Origin: Spirochaetaceae bacterium | GTDB taxonomy: Bacteria > Spirochaetota > Spirochaetia > SZUA-6 > Fen-1364 | Assembly (NCBI GenBank): GCA_003141795.1 | Contig: PLNO01000363.1 | Location: forward strand, 1 to 33,022 | DNA: 33,022 nucleotides | Direction of reading: 5' to 3' | Part shown: positions 7,927 to 16,224 of the stretch, in pieces | How positions within the stretch are numbered: the stretch's first letter is position 1 | How the letters are laid out: every line of letters begins with the position of its first letter | The notes under the pieces: model-generated | What the model saw: the letters and a program-made list of their open reading frames with translations, nothing else | What the model was told of the DNA's origin: nothing | Database searches by the model: none | Program-made: the position numbers and the translations under genes

Positions 7927-8679
7927 CTACTTGAGCTGGAACCTCACGGGGATGATGACACGGCACGCGATGGCCGTGCCGTTCTGTCGGGCGGGCGTGA
8001 AGAAGGTCCTGCGAACGGATTCCAGCGCGGCCTGGTCCAGGACGTCGTGACCGGAGGAAACGGAGACATCGGCGCTCACCACCATGCCGAGTGCATCGAC
8101 GAGCGCGCTGATCCGCACGACACCTTCCCATCCCGCCCTGCGCGCGCTACGCGGGTAGACCGGCTGGATGTCCGAGCGCGGCTGGGGCGTGATAAGACCC
8201 GTGAACGCGGGAAGTGCCGGGCCGTTACCCGCCCCGACACCTGTTCCGATGCCCGTCCCCGCGTCCGTTCCGGCGCCTGTGCCGCCGGGAAGGCCGCCGG
8301 CCTCACCTGAGTCTCCTGTCGTGGCTGGGCCGGCGTTCGCGGGCTCGAAGGAGCCGGATGCAGGGGGAGCTGCTGGCTGGGTCATCACCGCGGCATCGTC
8401 GGGGGTGACCGCGGGCGCTGCCGCCACGGAGGCCGGGGCAGGGGCAGCCTCGCCAACTGCGGGAGGCGCTGGCATTCGCTCCGGCGCGGGTGCTGCCGGC
8501 CGCGACAACGCCGGTATGCCGTTCCCGGCAGGCGCGCCGGCCCCCCCGACCGCGAGGCTGATCTCGACCGTCGGTATGGTCACCGCTTCTCGTCCCGCGG
8601 GGTGCGGGACGAGAAGGATGACCGCGTGGAGTCCGGAAGCTGCGAGAAGTGAAAGTACAAGTCCCCGCCGAGGCCTCAT
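7927..8679 (-). CDS. tonB: TonB-family energy transducer
   Basis: 250 residues. A short basic N-terminus is followed by one inner-membrane helix (LVLSLLAASGLHAVILLV). A long Pro/Ala/Gly-rich periplasmic spacer (about 45-165, with repeated TG/GAG pairs) comes next. The C-terminal TonB domain starts at PVYPRSARRAGWEG and ends with TFFTPARQNG and a terminal beta strand. Its start codon overlaps the receptor's stop by one base (TAATG), so it is translationally coupled and probably dedicated to that receptor. The matching ExbB/ExbD proton motor is not in the window. The cobalamin riboswitch upstream of the receptor should control it too. Confidence 0.92.
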   Translation of the reverse strand: MRPRRGLVLSLLAASGLHAVILLVPHPAGREAVTIPTVEISLAVGGAGAPAGNGIPALSRPAAPAPERMPAPPAVGEAAPAPASVAAAPAVTPDDAAVMTQPAAPPASGSFEPANAGPATTGDSGEAGGLPGGTGAGTDAGTGIGTGVGAGNGPALPAFTGLITPQPRSDIQPVYPRSARRAGWEGVVRISALVDALGMVVSADVSVSSGHDVLDQAALESVRRTFFTPARQNGTAIACRVIIPVRFQLK

Positions 8680-10649
8680 TACAGGTGCAGGCGGAGTCCT
8701 GCCTCGAGGGAGAACGGCGGCATGGGATACCCCGAAGCCGTGTAGTACAGCGTGTTGAAAATGTTCTTCAGGGCCACGGTGAGGGCCACGGCATCCGTTG
8801 CCTGGAAGCGATAATCGGCATCGACAACGACGTACCCTGCGAGGATCGTGGAGGCGGTGTTCGCGCTGTCAGTGTATTGATCGCTCACATAGCGAAGCGT
8901 GACATCCGCCGCATGCACCTTGCCCGCGTAGCGCGCCGTGGCCCCGACCGTGTGCATCGGTGAGTATGGCACGCGCCTGTTGTCTGCGAGTGTCAGCGCC
9001 GTCGTGCCGTCGTTCAGCAGGAAGCTGTACACGAACGTGTAGCTCGCCTCCAGGGAGATCTCGTCGGTAAACGCGAGCTTCGCGTGAGCCTCGGCGCCGG
9101 GGTAGAAGGTCTGATAGAGGTTGACCGGCGTGTAGACGTAGGTCGGCGCGGCGGCGAGCCAGACGATGTTGTTGTCGACGAATCGTCCGAACACCGAGGC
9201 GTCCACGGACAGCATCGCAAGAGCGAATGTTCCGCCGAGCTCGCCATTGTAGGAGGTCTCGGGCTTGAGATTCGGGTTCGGCGCGCTGTAGCCGAGCGGG
9301 TCGTAATAGTAGAGGTCATTGAGGGTGGGCACTCTGTACGCGCTGCCGAAGGATGCACGCAGCGACGAACGGTCGGAGAGCAGATAGACGCCGCTCAAGG
9401 AGTAGGAGAAGTTGCCGGCATAATCGCTGAAATAGTCGTAGCGGGCGGTAGGCGTGACCGTCAGGGAATCCGTCGGTGAAACGGGGACGGAGAGGAAGCC
9501 GGCGACATTGAGCCTGTCCTTTACGCTGGCGAAGTTCGTGCTGTTCACGTCGTCGTAATAGACGCTTCCTCCGTACACCGCGGAAATCCAGTCCTGAATC
9601 GTGAACTTCTGCGTCAGATCGAGGCTCGCCGTCTGCGTCTTATGCAGGCTCGCCGGCGGATAGGCGGGATCACTGTAGCCGAGCTCGTCGTAACGGTAGA
9701 AACCCTTCAGGTCCAGGCTCAGGGCATCGGTGAAGAACCGGTCGGTCTTCCACGCAAGGGAGCCGGCGGCCGCAGTCTCCGTCTGGCGCGCCGCGTCGCT
9801 GATCAGCGTGAGGGAACCCGGTGCTCCGGTATCCGAGAGCACGATGGTGCCGCGGGCCGTAAGATCGCCGCCGAACAGGGGCGCGGTGATTCCTGCGAAA
9901 CCGTTGCCCGAGAGGGAGTCGGCGTTCGTCCTGCGCCGCCAGGCATTGAGGGCGTACTTCCACCCCGTGTCGTACCATGTGTACCCGTTCGCCGCGCGGG
10001 TGAACGAGCCTCCGCCCGTGAGACCGAGCTCCCCCAGCTTTCCTGCCATCGAGAGATCCACGGTCTGGCCGTCGGAGAGGTCGAGCGGATTGGCGCTCAC
10101 CGCGGTCTGGGTGCCGAGGGAGGACACGGTTGTCGCGTCGTGAGGGATGTAGCTCCCGTTGGTAACGCTCAACGTCACGGCGGTCTTCGTCGCCTTCTTC
10201 GTGATGATGTTGATCACCCCGCCGATGGCGTCGCTTCCCCAGAGGGCGCTGTCCGCGCCGCGAACGATCTCGACATGATCGATGCTTTCAATGGGGATCG
10301 TGGAGAGATCGATCGTTCCCAGGATGCTCGAGTTCTGCCGGATGCCGTCCACCAGAACGAGCACCTGCTCGGATGTGGACCCGCGCAGGCTCACCGTCTT
10401 CAGCGCTCCGTCGGGGCCATTGTCCTTGATCACGACCCCCGCCGTCCCGTTGATGAGCGCGGACACGTTTTCCGCACCCGATGCGGCGATCTGTTCCTGG
10501 GTGATGACGGTGACAGCACTCGGTGACTCATTCACACCGGTTTCCACACGGGTGGAGGTCACGACGACCTCTCCGAGCTCGGGGGTCTGTTGTGCCCACA
10601 GGGGCGCACTGAGGCAGAACGCGATCAGAAAGAGAGCTCTTCTGTGCAC
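8679..10649 (-). CDS. btuB: TonB-dependent outer-membrane receptor, BtuB-like (corrinoid uptake)
   Basis: 656 residues from GTG 10649, which has GGGAGA 6 bases upstream. A signal peptide (LFLIAFCLSAPLWAQ) is followed by a TonB box region (GEVVVTSTR). The plug has AVTVITQEQIAASG, SLRGSTSEQVLVLVDGIRQN and VEIVRGADSALWGSDAIGGVINIIT, the classical BtuB/cirA-type plug motifs. The 22-strand barrel follows with many Tyr-rich alternating strands and ends PFSLEAGLRLHL. The cobalamin riboswitch in its leader is strong independent evidence that the ligand is a cobamide. The gene overlaps tonB by one base. No btuFCD genes are in the window. Confidence 0.93.
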   Translation of the reverse strand: MHRRALFLIAFCLSAPLWAQQTPELGEVVVTSTRVETGVNESPSAVTVITQEQIAASGAENVSALINGTAGVVIKDNGPDGALKTVSLRGSTSEQVLVLVDGIRQNSSILGTIDLSTIPIESIDHVEIVRGADSALWGSDAIGGVINIITKKATKTAVTLSVTNGSYIPHDATTVSSLGTQTAVSANPLDLSDGQTVDLSMAGKLGELGLTGGGSFTRAANGYTWYDTGWKYALNAWRRRTNADSLSGNGFAGITAPLFGGDLTARGTIVLSDTGAPGSLTLISDAARQTETAAAGSLAWKTDRFFTDALSLDLKGFYRYDELGYSDPAYPPASLHKTQTASLDLTQKFTIQDWISAVYGGSVYYDDVNSTNFASVKDRLNVAGFLSVPVSPTDSLTVTPTARYDYFSDYAGNFSYSLSGVYLLSDRSSLRASFGSAYRVPTLNDLYYYDPLGYSAPNPNLKPETSYNGELGGTFALAMLSVDASVFGRFVDNNIVWLAAAPTYVYTPVNLYQTFYPGAEAHAKLAFTDEISLEASYTFVYSFLLNDGTTALTLADNRRVPYSPMHTVGATARYAGKVHAADVTLRYVSDQYTDSANTASTILAGYVVVDADYRFQATDAVALTVALKNIFNTLYYTASGYPMPPFSLEAGLRLHL

Positions 10650-10789
10650 GAGAATCTCCCGGCTGACTTTTCAGTTCCTCGGTGTGCCTTCCACACGGGG
10701 AGGGGAAAAGGAGCCGGTGAGCATTGAGAAATGTGGTCGATGCAGGAAACGATACACGCCGACTGTCCCTTTCCACGAGGAGTACTGGC

Positions 10790-10933
10790 CTCGAGAATCG
10801 TCTCCTGGCTTCCGGATCCACTTCCTGGCAGCGCCTTCTCACCCATGATTGGGCAATGGCGGTATGCTGCAGGAATCCCCGGTCACAGTGGCGGGACCGC
10901 TGCGGAATTGCACCGCATTCCGTGTTTCTCGAA
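10790..10933 (-). promoter_or_regulatory. Cobalamin (adenosylcobalamin-type) riboswitch
   Basis: Read on the minus strand, the region contains the family's hallmarks in order: GGTGCAATTCCGC, then CGGTCCCGCCACTGTGA (the receptor-core box with GCCACTG), and near the 3' end AAGCCAGGAGAC, the B12-box consensus. TCGAGAA (10926-10932) and TTCTCGA (10791-10797) pair as the closing P1 stem. The element begins about 11 bases after the predicted transcript start and lies about 140 bases upstream of the receptor start. The expression platform follows: a GTGTG/CACAC hairpin near the ribosome site suggests control of translation, with no clear U-tract terminator. Corrinoid binding should turn the receptor-tonB operon off. 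Confidence 0.93.
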
Positions 10934-10950
10934 ACGGGCAGCTCAACCTC

Positions 10951-10979
10951 ATTGTACAATGACGTACCTGAAGTGTCAA
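10951..10979 (-). promoter_or_regulatory. Promoter of the riboswitch-btuB-tonB transcript
   Basis: On the minus strand TTGACA (10974-10979) and TACAAT (10951-10956) stand exactly 17 bases apart, nearly perfect sigma-70 consensus, with the riboswitch starting about 18 bases downstream. Regulation therefore rests on the RNA element rather than on promoter weakness. Confidence 0.85.
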
Positions 10980-11004
10980 CGGAATGCCGGCTCCTTTTCG
11001 CGCC

Positions 11005-11215
11005 TTACCGTTCGATACCATCGCGCGCCGTGACGCCCACCGTGTACACCGTGTAGTAATACTTGACCTCGAGCATCTCGGTGACAAGGTCAGCCGCTTC
11101 GATCAGCTTCCGCCTTGGGCCGACAGCAGGTCGTAGACCTGCCAGAGGCGTCCGCCCGCCGGTCTCGCTGCAGAAACTGCTCCTCGACGAAGGAGGCACT
11201 GACACCGACATCGTG
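11005..11215 (-). pseudogene. Frameshifted fragment of an unidentified protein
   Basis: Protein-like sequence continues across three frames on the minus strand: DVGVSASFVEEQFLQRD, then (one shift) AGGRLWQVYDLLSAQGG, then (second shift) KLIEAADLVTEMLEVKYYYT and onward to a TAA at 11005-11007. Each piece has natural composition while its neighbours in frame do not, so at least two indels have broken one gene. The N-terminal part is lost next to the end of the DUF4143 ATPase gene. I do not recognise the family. Confidence 0.3.
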
Positions 11216-11230
11216 ACCGCTGACCTACGA

Positions 11231-12397
11231 TCATTCTGCAAAAATATTCTCTATTTTTCGCCAACTCGAGATGGATATATCCTTCCACCGCATCTCGCTG
11301 TCACCAGCATAGACAAGGGCGCAGTCTCTCGCCGACGCACCAGAATACCTCATCCAGGCGTCGAGGTTAGTGGTGAGCTCTGGCGAGATGGTCTTTCCAG
11401 ACTTGATCTCGAGTGCCTTTACGCTGGGTCCATCCTCGAAAACAACATCGATCTCAGTGCCGACATTGTCCCGCCAGAAGTAGATATCCGGGTCAACCCC
11501 ACGGTTGTAACGCGCCTTGAGGATCTCGGCCACGACGAAGGACTCGAATAGATTCCCACGGTTCGGGTGAACGACAAGCTGCTCGGTGTCCTTGATTCCG
11601 AGGAGGCGAGCGGCGAGGCCCGTGTCTACAAAGTAGAGCTTGGGGCTCTTCACGAGGCGCTTCCCAAAGTTCTTGTGATAGGGCTCGAGGAGGTAGATGA
11701 TGCCGCTCGCCTCGAGGACGGAGAGCCACGCCTTAGCCGTATTGTGGGAGAGACCGCAATCGAGAGCCAGTGCATTCATATTCAGCAACTGCCCCACCCT
11801 GGAAGCGCACATCTTTACAAAAGTCTGGAACTGCCCCAGGTCCTTGACGTTGATGATGGCTCGCACATCGCGTTCCACATAGGAGGCGATGTAATTCGTG
11901 TACCAGTCGTAGCTTGTCACCTCGCGATCATACAGGGGCGGATAGAAGCCTTTAACGATGCTCTCGAAGGGATCGGGGCTCGACAGACCTGCGCCTGTGA
12001 GTTCGGCGACAGAGAACGGCAGGAGGCGCATGAACGCTGCCCTTCCTGCAAGAGACTCAGTGACTCCCGCGAGCAGGCTGAACTGCTGCGAGCCTGTCAC
12101 GATGAAGCGCCCAAGTCTGGGGTCTGCATCCACAGCGGTTTTCAGGTACGCGAATATCTCTGGAACATATTGCGCTTCGTCGAGGATGAGACCGTCCTTG
12201 TAACCGTCAAGGAGACCACGTGGGTCCTCCCGCGCAAGGCGGGCAATGTCGGGATCCTCGAGAGATAGGTAGGGCTTGTCCGGGAAAGCCATCCGTGCGA
12301 GGGTCGTCTTCCCCGATTGTCGGGGGCCTGTGAAGCAAAGGACGGGAAAGCCTTTTGCGAGCCGGTGAAGAGTTGTCTCGGCCTCTCGTTGAACCAT
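11231..12397 (-). CDS. AAA-type ATPase with DUF4143 domain
   Basis: 388 residues from ATG 12397, chosen because family members begin M-x-x-R-E like this one (MVQREAE); a GTG two codons upstream is the alternative. Walker A is GPRQSGKTT (about residues 23-31), Walker B is LILDEAQ, and the sensor is FIVTGSQQF. The C-terminal half is the DUF4143 domain, with SYVERDVRAI, a winged-helix-like segment (ALALDCGLSHNTAKAWLSVLE) and a PD-(D/E)XK-like core (GTEIDVVFEDG then ALEIKSGKT). These proteins are widespread, patchily distributed in bacteria and archaea, and of unknown function; the nuclease-like core may be inactive. It is intact although surrounded by decayed sequence, consistent with a mobile accessory gene. 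Confidence 0.88.
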   Translation of the reverse strand: MVQREAETTLHRLAKGFPVLCFTGPRQSGKTTLARMAFPDKPYLSLEDPDIARLAREDPRGLLDGYKDGLILDEAQYVPEIFAYLKTAVDADPRLGRFIVTGSQQFSLLAGVTESLAGRAAFMRLLPFSVAELTGAGLSSPDPFESIVKGFYPPLYDREVTSYDWYTNYIASYVERDVRAIINVKDLGQFQTFVKMCASRVGQLLNMNALALDCGLSHNTAKAWLSVLEASGIIYLLEPYHKNFGKRLVKSPKLYFVDTGLAARLLGIKDTEQLVVHPNRGNLFESFVVAEILKARYNRGVDPDIYFWRDNVGTEIDVVFEDGPSVKALEIKSGKTISPELTTNLDAWMRYSGASARDCALVYAGDSEMRWKDISISSWRKIENIFAE

Positions 12398-12403
12398 ATT
12401 CAC

Positions 12404-12431
12404 AGCATACCCTGTCTTTACAATTTGTCAA
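12404..12431 (-). promoter_or_regulatory. Possible promoter giving a leaderless transcript for the DUF4143 ATPase
   Basis: TTGACA (12426-12431) and TATGCT (12404-12409) with a 16-base spacer on the minus strand. The expected start of transcription falls on or next to the ATG at 12397, and no clear ribosome site precedes that codon. Confidence 0.4.
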
Positions 12432-12539
12432 TTACATTGCCTTATTGCAAATAACCTCATAGACGTTTCTCCCTCACCAACAAGTTTCCCTGTCGGGCTC
12501 CGAAGCACTGATCAAGCTGCGCAGGGCCACCACTGGGGC

Positions 12540-12664
12540 TTAGCCATTGTGGGCGTTGGAGAAAGGCAGAACCCGGTCGGGCGCGCTTTCTGTTGCGAAA
12601 CCCGCAGGCTATCTTCTTCACCCACTGAAAGGGAGAGTTCTTCGCTTCCGACGTGGCATTCCCA
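12540..12664 (-). mobile_element. C-terminal fragment of an ISL3-like transposase
   Basis: The minus strand encodes NATSEAKNSPFQWVKKIACG followed by FRNRKRARPGSAFL (about 12559-12660). This strongly recalls the end of ISL3-family DDE transposases, which read TNAxxEGxNSxIQxxKKxARGFRNRxRFRxAIxF. The catalytic Glu region is visible, but everything upstream is missing and the tail is degenerate. No terminal inverted repeats were found. It is a scar of a former insertion, not a working element. Confidence 0.55.
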
Positions 12665-12732
12665 AAGGGCGGCCGCGGTAAGGGCTTGAACCCCCTGCCG
12701 CCAGCAGGCGACGCTGCTCTTGGCCACGCACC

Positions 12733-12950
12733 TTGTCCATAACCTTGCCTGCTGACGCGGTCGGGCTCAGCAGGCGCGCGCGGCACGTCGCCGAACACTT
12801 CACCAGCAAGGACATCGGCGACAGACTCTTCATCAGTAAGCACACGGTCGTGAAATATGCCGAGTACATATGCGCCAAGCAGAATGCCGGCGTGAGAAGG
12901 GATGCATGCTGCTTCCTGCTAAACGAACGTGCCGCGGCCACCCGTGACCG
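12733..12950 (+). pseudogene. Remnant of a LuxR-type DNA-binding domain
   Basis: Residues encoded at about 12763-12903 (GLSRRARHVAEHF, then TSKDIGDRLFISKHTVVKYA, then CAKQNAGVRRD) match the LuxR C-terminal helix-turn-helix pattern LTxRExEVxxLxxxGxSNKEIAxRLFISxxTVKxHxxxIxxKxGVxxR. A few residues are missing between the first and second helix and no sensory or receiver domain precedes it. The stretch after it (ACCFLLNERAA) resembles the final part of such a protein. The remnant is interrupted where it meets the URO-D gene, so I call it a decayed gene end. The intervening bases 12410-12539 hold nothing I can assign. Confidence 0.5.
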
Positions 12951-12954
12951 TGGT

Positions 12955-14217
12955 TCACGAACTCCTCCCACCTCTTGCGCTCTCCAGCAACGCTACGATG
13001 TTTTCTGTCGGAACCGTGGCTTGAATATTGTGGACGTTGCAGAATACGAATCCTCCCCCAACCTGGAAGAGATCCTTATTCCTCTTGGCTTCAGCGCTTA
13101 CCTGCTCCGGAGAACCGAACATAAGAGTATGCTGCGCGTCAACCGCACCTCCCCAGAACACAAACTTGTCTCCGTATCGCTGCTTGAGAAAGCTCGGAGA
13201 CATGTCAGCAGCTGAGATCTGAACAGGATTGAGGATATCGATGCCCGCCTCGGCAAAGTCGTCCAAGTAGGCTGCAATGGAGCCACACGTGTGGTGAAAC
13301 ACTTTCCAGTTGGTGTTGGCGTGCACCCAGTCGTTCAGATGTTTTGTCAGCGGTTTGAACATCTCCCGGTACATATCGACGGAGATGAAAGGCCCGTTCT
13401 GAGAACCGAAATCCGTGCCACACATGGCTACCACGTCGATACGCTCCCCTACCGCCTGCTTGTAGAGAACAAGGTTCTTCATCTGGAGTTCGAATTGGTA
13501 ATGGAAAATGTCCTGCACATAGCCTTTGCGTGTGAGCATCGAAACATACCACTCCTCGGGATCGCGAATGCCAACAGGATAGGGGATACCAGGGCCCGGA
13601 ACGTAGGCAATGTCGCCAAATCCTGCCCCCCAAAAATTGCCCAAGAGAGAATAATCGGAATTCTCGTACCACCATTGTGACGTTTCTTCGAGGTACCGCA
13701 GTTGCTCTTCGTTATACAGCGAGTAGGTTTGCTCTACCCATTTTTTGGGGTCGAGATTGGCTTCGTCGATCGGCTCCTGCCGAACAATCGTGTCAAAATA
13801 GAATCCATCCTTTGGCATCCTGGCAGACGGAGGTAGTGAACGATTACCCATGGGATATTGAACGATGTCGCCGTTGGGGCGGGTGTCATATTCAAAATGG
13901 CCTGAAATCTCCACGTCCGTACCGTCGAACATCCTGAATCGCTTCCAATCCTCGTTCTTGTATCCAAAGATTGTGACAGGTAGCTGGATGCCGTATGTGT
14001 CCACACCGAACGCCTTCTTCACCGTGTCTTCGACCTCGGCCAGCATCTGATACGGGTCATAGACCCGGTTGGTTCCGCCTTTGATGCCCAGTGCTTTCTT
14101 CAAGCGGCTGTAAGCGCTTACCTGGATTCCTGTAACAGTCGTGCTGCCCAAGTCCAAGGGCACACGGTCGGTTGTCTGGTGGTGAATGGCCCTGCGAACA
14201 CGCTCTCTTGACGTCAT
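12955..14217 (-). CDS. Uroporphyrinogen decarboxylase-family protein (methyltransferase-like)
   Basis: 420 residues, longer than true HemE (about 350) and lacking the HemE N-terminal substrate motif (RQAGRYLPE). The start MTSRERVRRAIHHQTTDRVPLDLG is typical of the URO-D-fold proteins related to MtaA/MtbA methylcobamide:CoM methyltransferases. FHHTCGSI supplies the His-x-Cys pair that binds zinc in those enzymes, followed by ILNPVQ and later GGAVDAQHTLMFGSPEQV. Such genes often sit in sugar/polyol operons with unknown substrates. It is the last gene of the polyol transporter operon, 9 bases after the dehydrogenase, with GGAGA before the ATG. No corrinoid protein gene is visible. A one-carbon or demethylation step on the imported compound is plausible but unproven. 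Confidence 0.85.
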   Translation of the reverse strand: MTSRERVRRAIHHQTTDRVPLDLGSTTVTGIQVSAYSRLKKALGIKGGTNRVYDPYQMLAEVEDTVKKAFGVDTYGIQLPVTIFGYKNEDWKRFRMFDGTDVEISGHFEYDTRPNGDIVQYPMGNRSLPPSARMPKDGFYFDTIVRQEPIDEANLDPKKWVEQTYSLYNEEQLRYLEETSQWWYENSDYSLLGNFWGAGFGDIAYVPGPGIPYPVGIRDPEEWYVSMLTRKGYVQDIFHYQFELQMKNLVLYKQAVGERIDVVAMCGTDFGSQNGPFISVDMYREMFKPLTKHLNDWVHANTNWKVFHHTCGSIAAYLDDFAEAGIDILNPVQISAADMSPSFLKQRYGDKFVFWGGAVDAQHTLMFGSPEQVSAEAKRNKDLFQVGGGFVFCNVHNIQATVPTENIVALLESARGGRSS

Positions 14218-14226
14218 CTTCGTCTC

Positions 14227-15264
14227 CTACTCTGGCAATTCAACTTGTACCTTGACACTTGTCGGTCGTGGACTAACGGCATAGTCGTAGGCCTGAACGC
14301 TCTTGTCGAAAGGATATGTCTCTGTGATAAGAGGTTTCAGGTCTATCTTGCCCGCCGCCATGAGATTCAGTGCTCGGGGATACACGTGCGCGTAACGGAA
14401 AATCGTCCTGATGGTGATCTCCTTTGCTTGAGCCTTGACGACGTCAAAGGGAACGGGTCCCGAAGACATCCCGATGCAGATCAGGGTTCCACGAGGTCTC
14501 AGCATATCCAATCCAAGCTGCACCGCCGCGGGGTTCCCGCTCGCTTCGAAGACGATGTCCACACCCCAGCCATCCGTGAGCTTTTGAACTTGGGCGAGGG
14601 GGTCTTCTCTTTCAACGTTCACAGTCATCACGGGACCAAACCTCCCAGCGAGGTCGAGCCTCGGTTGTTTCACATCGGTGACAATCACGTGACCGCAGCC
14701 CCCGGCAATCGCTGCCAGAATCGTCACCAGGCCGATGGTTCCTGCGCCGATGACCGCGGCAGTATCGCCCGGTCGTACCCCCGCGTTGTTCACGGCATGC
14801 ATCCCGACTGCCAGCGGTTCCACCATTGCCCCCTCGGCGAAGCTCACGTTGTCGGGTAGCTTGAAAGTGAAATCGGCAGGATGAACAACCGTTGGTCTCA
14901 TGACACCGTGGACGGGCGGTGTTGCCCAGAAACGTACGGCCGGATCCAGGTTATAGAATCCCAAACGCGACACACGACTTGCAGGATCCGGAACCCCCGG
15001 CTCCATGCAGACCCTATCCCCCAGTCCGACTCCTGTGACTTCCGTGCCCGTCTCTACTACAACACCACTCGCCTCATGTCCCAGAATCATGGGCTGTCGG
15101 ACAACGAACGGACCAATTTCACCGTGAGTGTAGTAGTGAACGTCACTCCCGCAGATCCCTACCGATCGCACGGCAATCCTGACGTCCCTTGGTCCCATCG
15201 GTTCCGAGATGGGAAAGTCCCGCAGTGAAAGCTGGCCTTTCTTCTCCAACACCAGTGCTTCCAT
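14227..15264 (-). CDS. Zinc-dependent polyol dehydrogenase (sorbitol/xylitol dehydrogenase-like)
   Basis: 345 residues of the medium-chain dehydrogenase family. The catalytic zinc site is present: Cys38 in [10 protein letters not shown], His63-Glu64 in ILGHEASG, and Glu in VEPLAVG. The nucleotide fold has GAGTIG and an Asp at the end of the second strand (VTDVKQPR), which favours NAD over NADP. The segment that holds four structural-zinc cysteines in many relatives reads [19 protein letters not shown] here, so the structural zinc is absent, as in several sorbitol dehydrogenases. FWATPPVHG is characteristic of sorbitol/L-iditol/xylitol dehydrogenases. It oxidises a polyol to a ketose in the cytoplasm. 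It lies 6 bases after a transporter gene in the same operon, so its substrate is probably what that system imports. Confidence 0.9.
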   Translation of the reverse strand: MEALVLEKKGQLSLRDFPISEPMGPRDVRIAVRSVGICGSDVHYYTHGEIGPFVVRQPMILGHEASGVVVETGTEVTGVGLGDRVCMEPGVPDPASRVSRLGFYNLDPAVRFWATPPVHGVMRPTVVHPADFTFKLPDNVSFAEGAMVEPLAVGMHAVNNAGVRPGDTAAVIGAGTIGLVTILAAIAGGCGHVIVTDVKQPRLDLAGRFGPVMTVNVEREDPLAQVQKLTDGWGVDIVFEASGNPAAVQLGLDMLRPRGTLICIGMSSGPVPFDVVKAQAKEITIRTIFRYAHVYPRALNLMAAGKIDLKPLITETYPFDKSVQAYDYAVSPRPTSVKVQVELPE

Positions 15265-15270
15265 ACGTCC

Positions 15271-16191
15271 TCATCCTTTCGCGAGAGATCCGCGGTTCTC
15301 GCTTCTCCACATCGAACCGCGCAGCAGGAGCTGAGCGAAGACTGTCAAAACGACCAGGCACACAATGGATAAGGCGGCTGCCCTCCCGAATTCGAAGTAG
15401 CGAAAACCGGTGTAGTAGGTCAGTATGTTAAAAACCTGTGTCGCCCTTCCTGGACCGCCTGCGGTCATGACGTAGATCGTGTCGAACGACTTGAAGGAAT
15501 CAATCAGGCGCAATAGACCAGCCGACAGAATGACCGAGGCGAGCTGGGGCAGAACGACATGCCACAGTACTCGGATGCGGTTTGCCCCGTCCACCCGTGC
15601 CGCGTCATAGAGCTCTGAGGGAATGGTCTGAAGACCGGCAAGCAACAGTAATGCGATAAATGGCGCCCATTGCCAGATTTCCACCAGGCAAATTGCGACC
15701 AACGCACTTGACGACTTGGCAAGCCACAATGGCCCCTGAAGTCCCGTGAGTCGTATCAGATAGTTCACGACGCCAGTGTCGGGATTGAGCATGTATTTCC
15801 ACATGAGTCCCGATACAACAGGTGTCGATACCACCGGCAACAGAAGGAGAGCCATGTAGAGGCCTCGACCGAAAAATGATTGATTCAAGAACAGTGCCAA
15901 GACTCCCCCGAGGAGCAAGGCGCCCAGTGTCGATGTCGTCACAAAAATGAGCGTTACCCGCAACGAATCCCAGAACTCAACTCGCGCAAAGAGGGTAGCG
16001 TAATTGTCCAGAGCGACAAAACTGGGATGAGAGAAATTGCCCATGGGCAGCTTTTCCAGGCTCAACCAGAGGCCATAAAACGTTGGATAGATTGTTACGA
16101 TCGACAGAACGATCACCGCCGGGAAAAGAAGGCCCAGCGCCGAGCGCGAACTGCCTCTGGACAGGGTATCTGATGCTTTGGAGGGCAACAA
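15271..16191 (-). CDS. Carbohydrate ABC transporter permease (MalF/UgpA type)
   Basis: 306 residues from a TTG at 16191, supported by AAGGAG nine bases upstream. Six membrane helices are expected; the ATPase-contact EAA loop reads ELYDAARVDGANRIRVLWHV (about residues 215-235). It pairs with the MalG-type permease encoded at 17804-18661 to form the membrane channel. No ATPase gene is in the operon, so a shared MsmK/UgpC-like ATPase from elsewhere is needed, as is common for this family (CUT1). Its start follows a 150-base gap with strong hairpins after the solute-binding-protein gene. Confidence 0.92.
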   Translation of the reverse strand: MLPSKASDTLSRGSSRSALGLLFPAVIVLSIVTIYPTFYGLWLSLEKLPMGNFSHPSFVALDNYATLFARVEFWDSLRVTLIFVTTSTLGALLLGGVLALFLNQSFFGRGLYMALLLLPVVSTPVVSGLMWKYMLNPDTGVVNYLIRLTGLQGPLWLAKSSSALVAICLVEIWQWAPFIALLLLAGLQTIPSELYDAARVDGANRIRVLWHVVLPQLASVILSAGLLRLIDSFKSFDTIYVMTAGGPGRATQVFNILTYYTGFRYFEFGRAAALSIVCLVVLTVFAQLLLRGSMWRSENRGSLAKG

Positions 16192-16224
16192 TGGACCAGT
16201 CTCCTTGCTCAGCTAAAAACTAGT

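Noticed and set aside
11231..12397. DUF4143 ATPase as part of a toxin-antitoxin or defence system
   Set aside because: No small partner gene or defence gene is adjacent; neighbours are decayed fragments.
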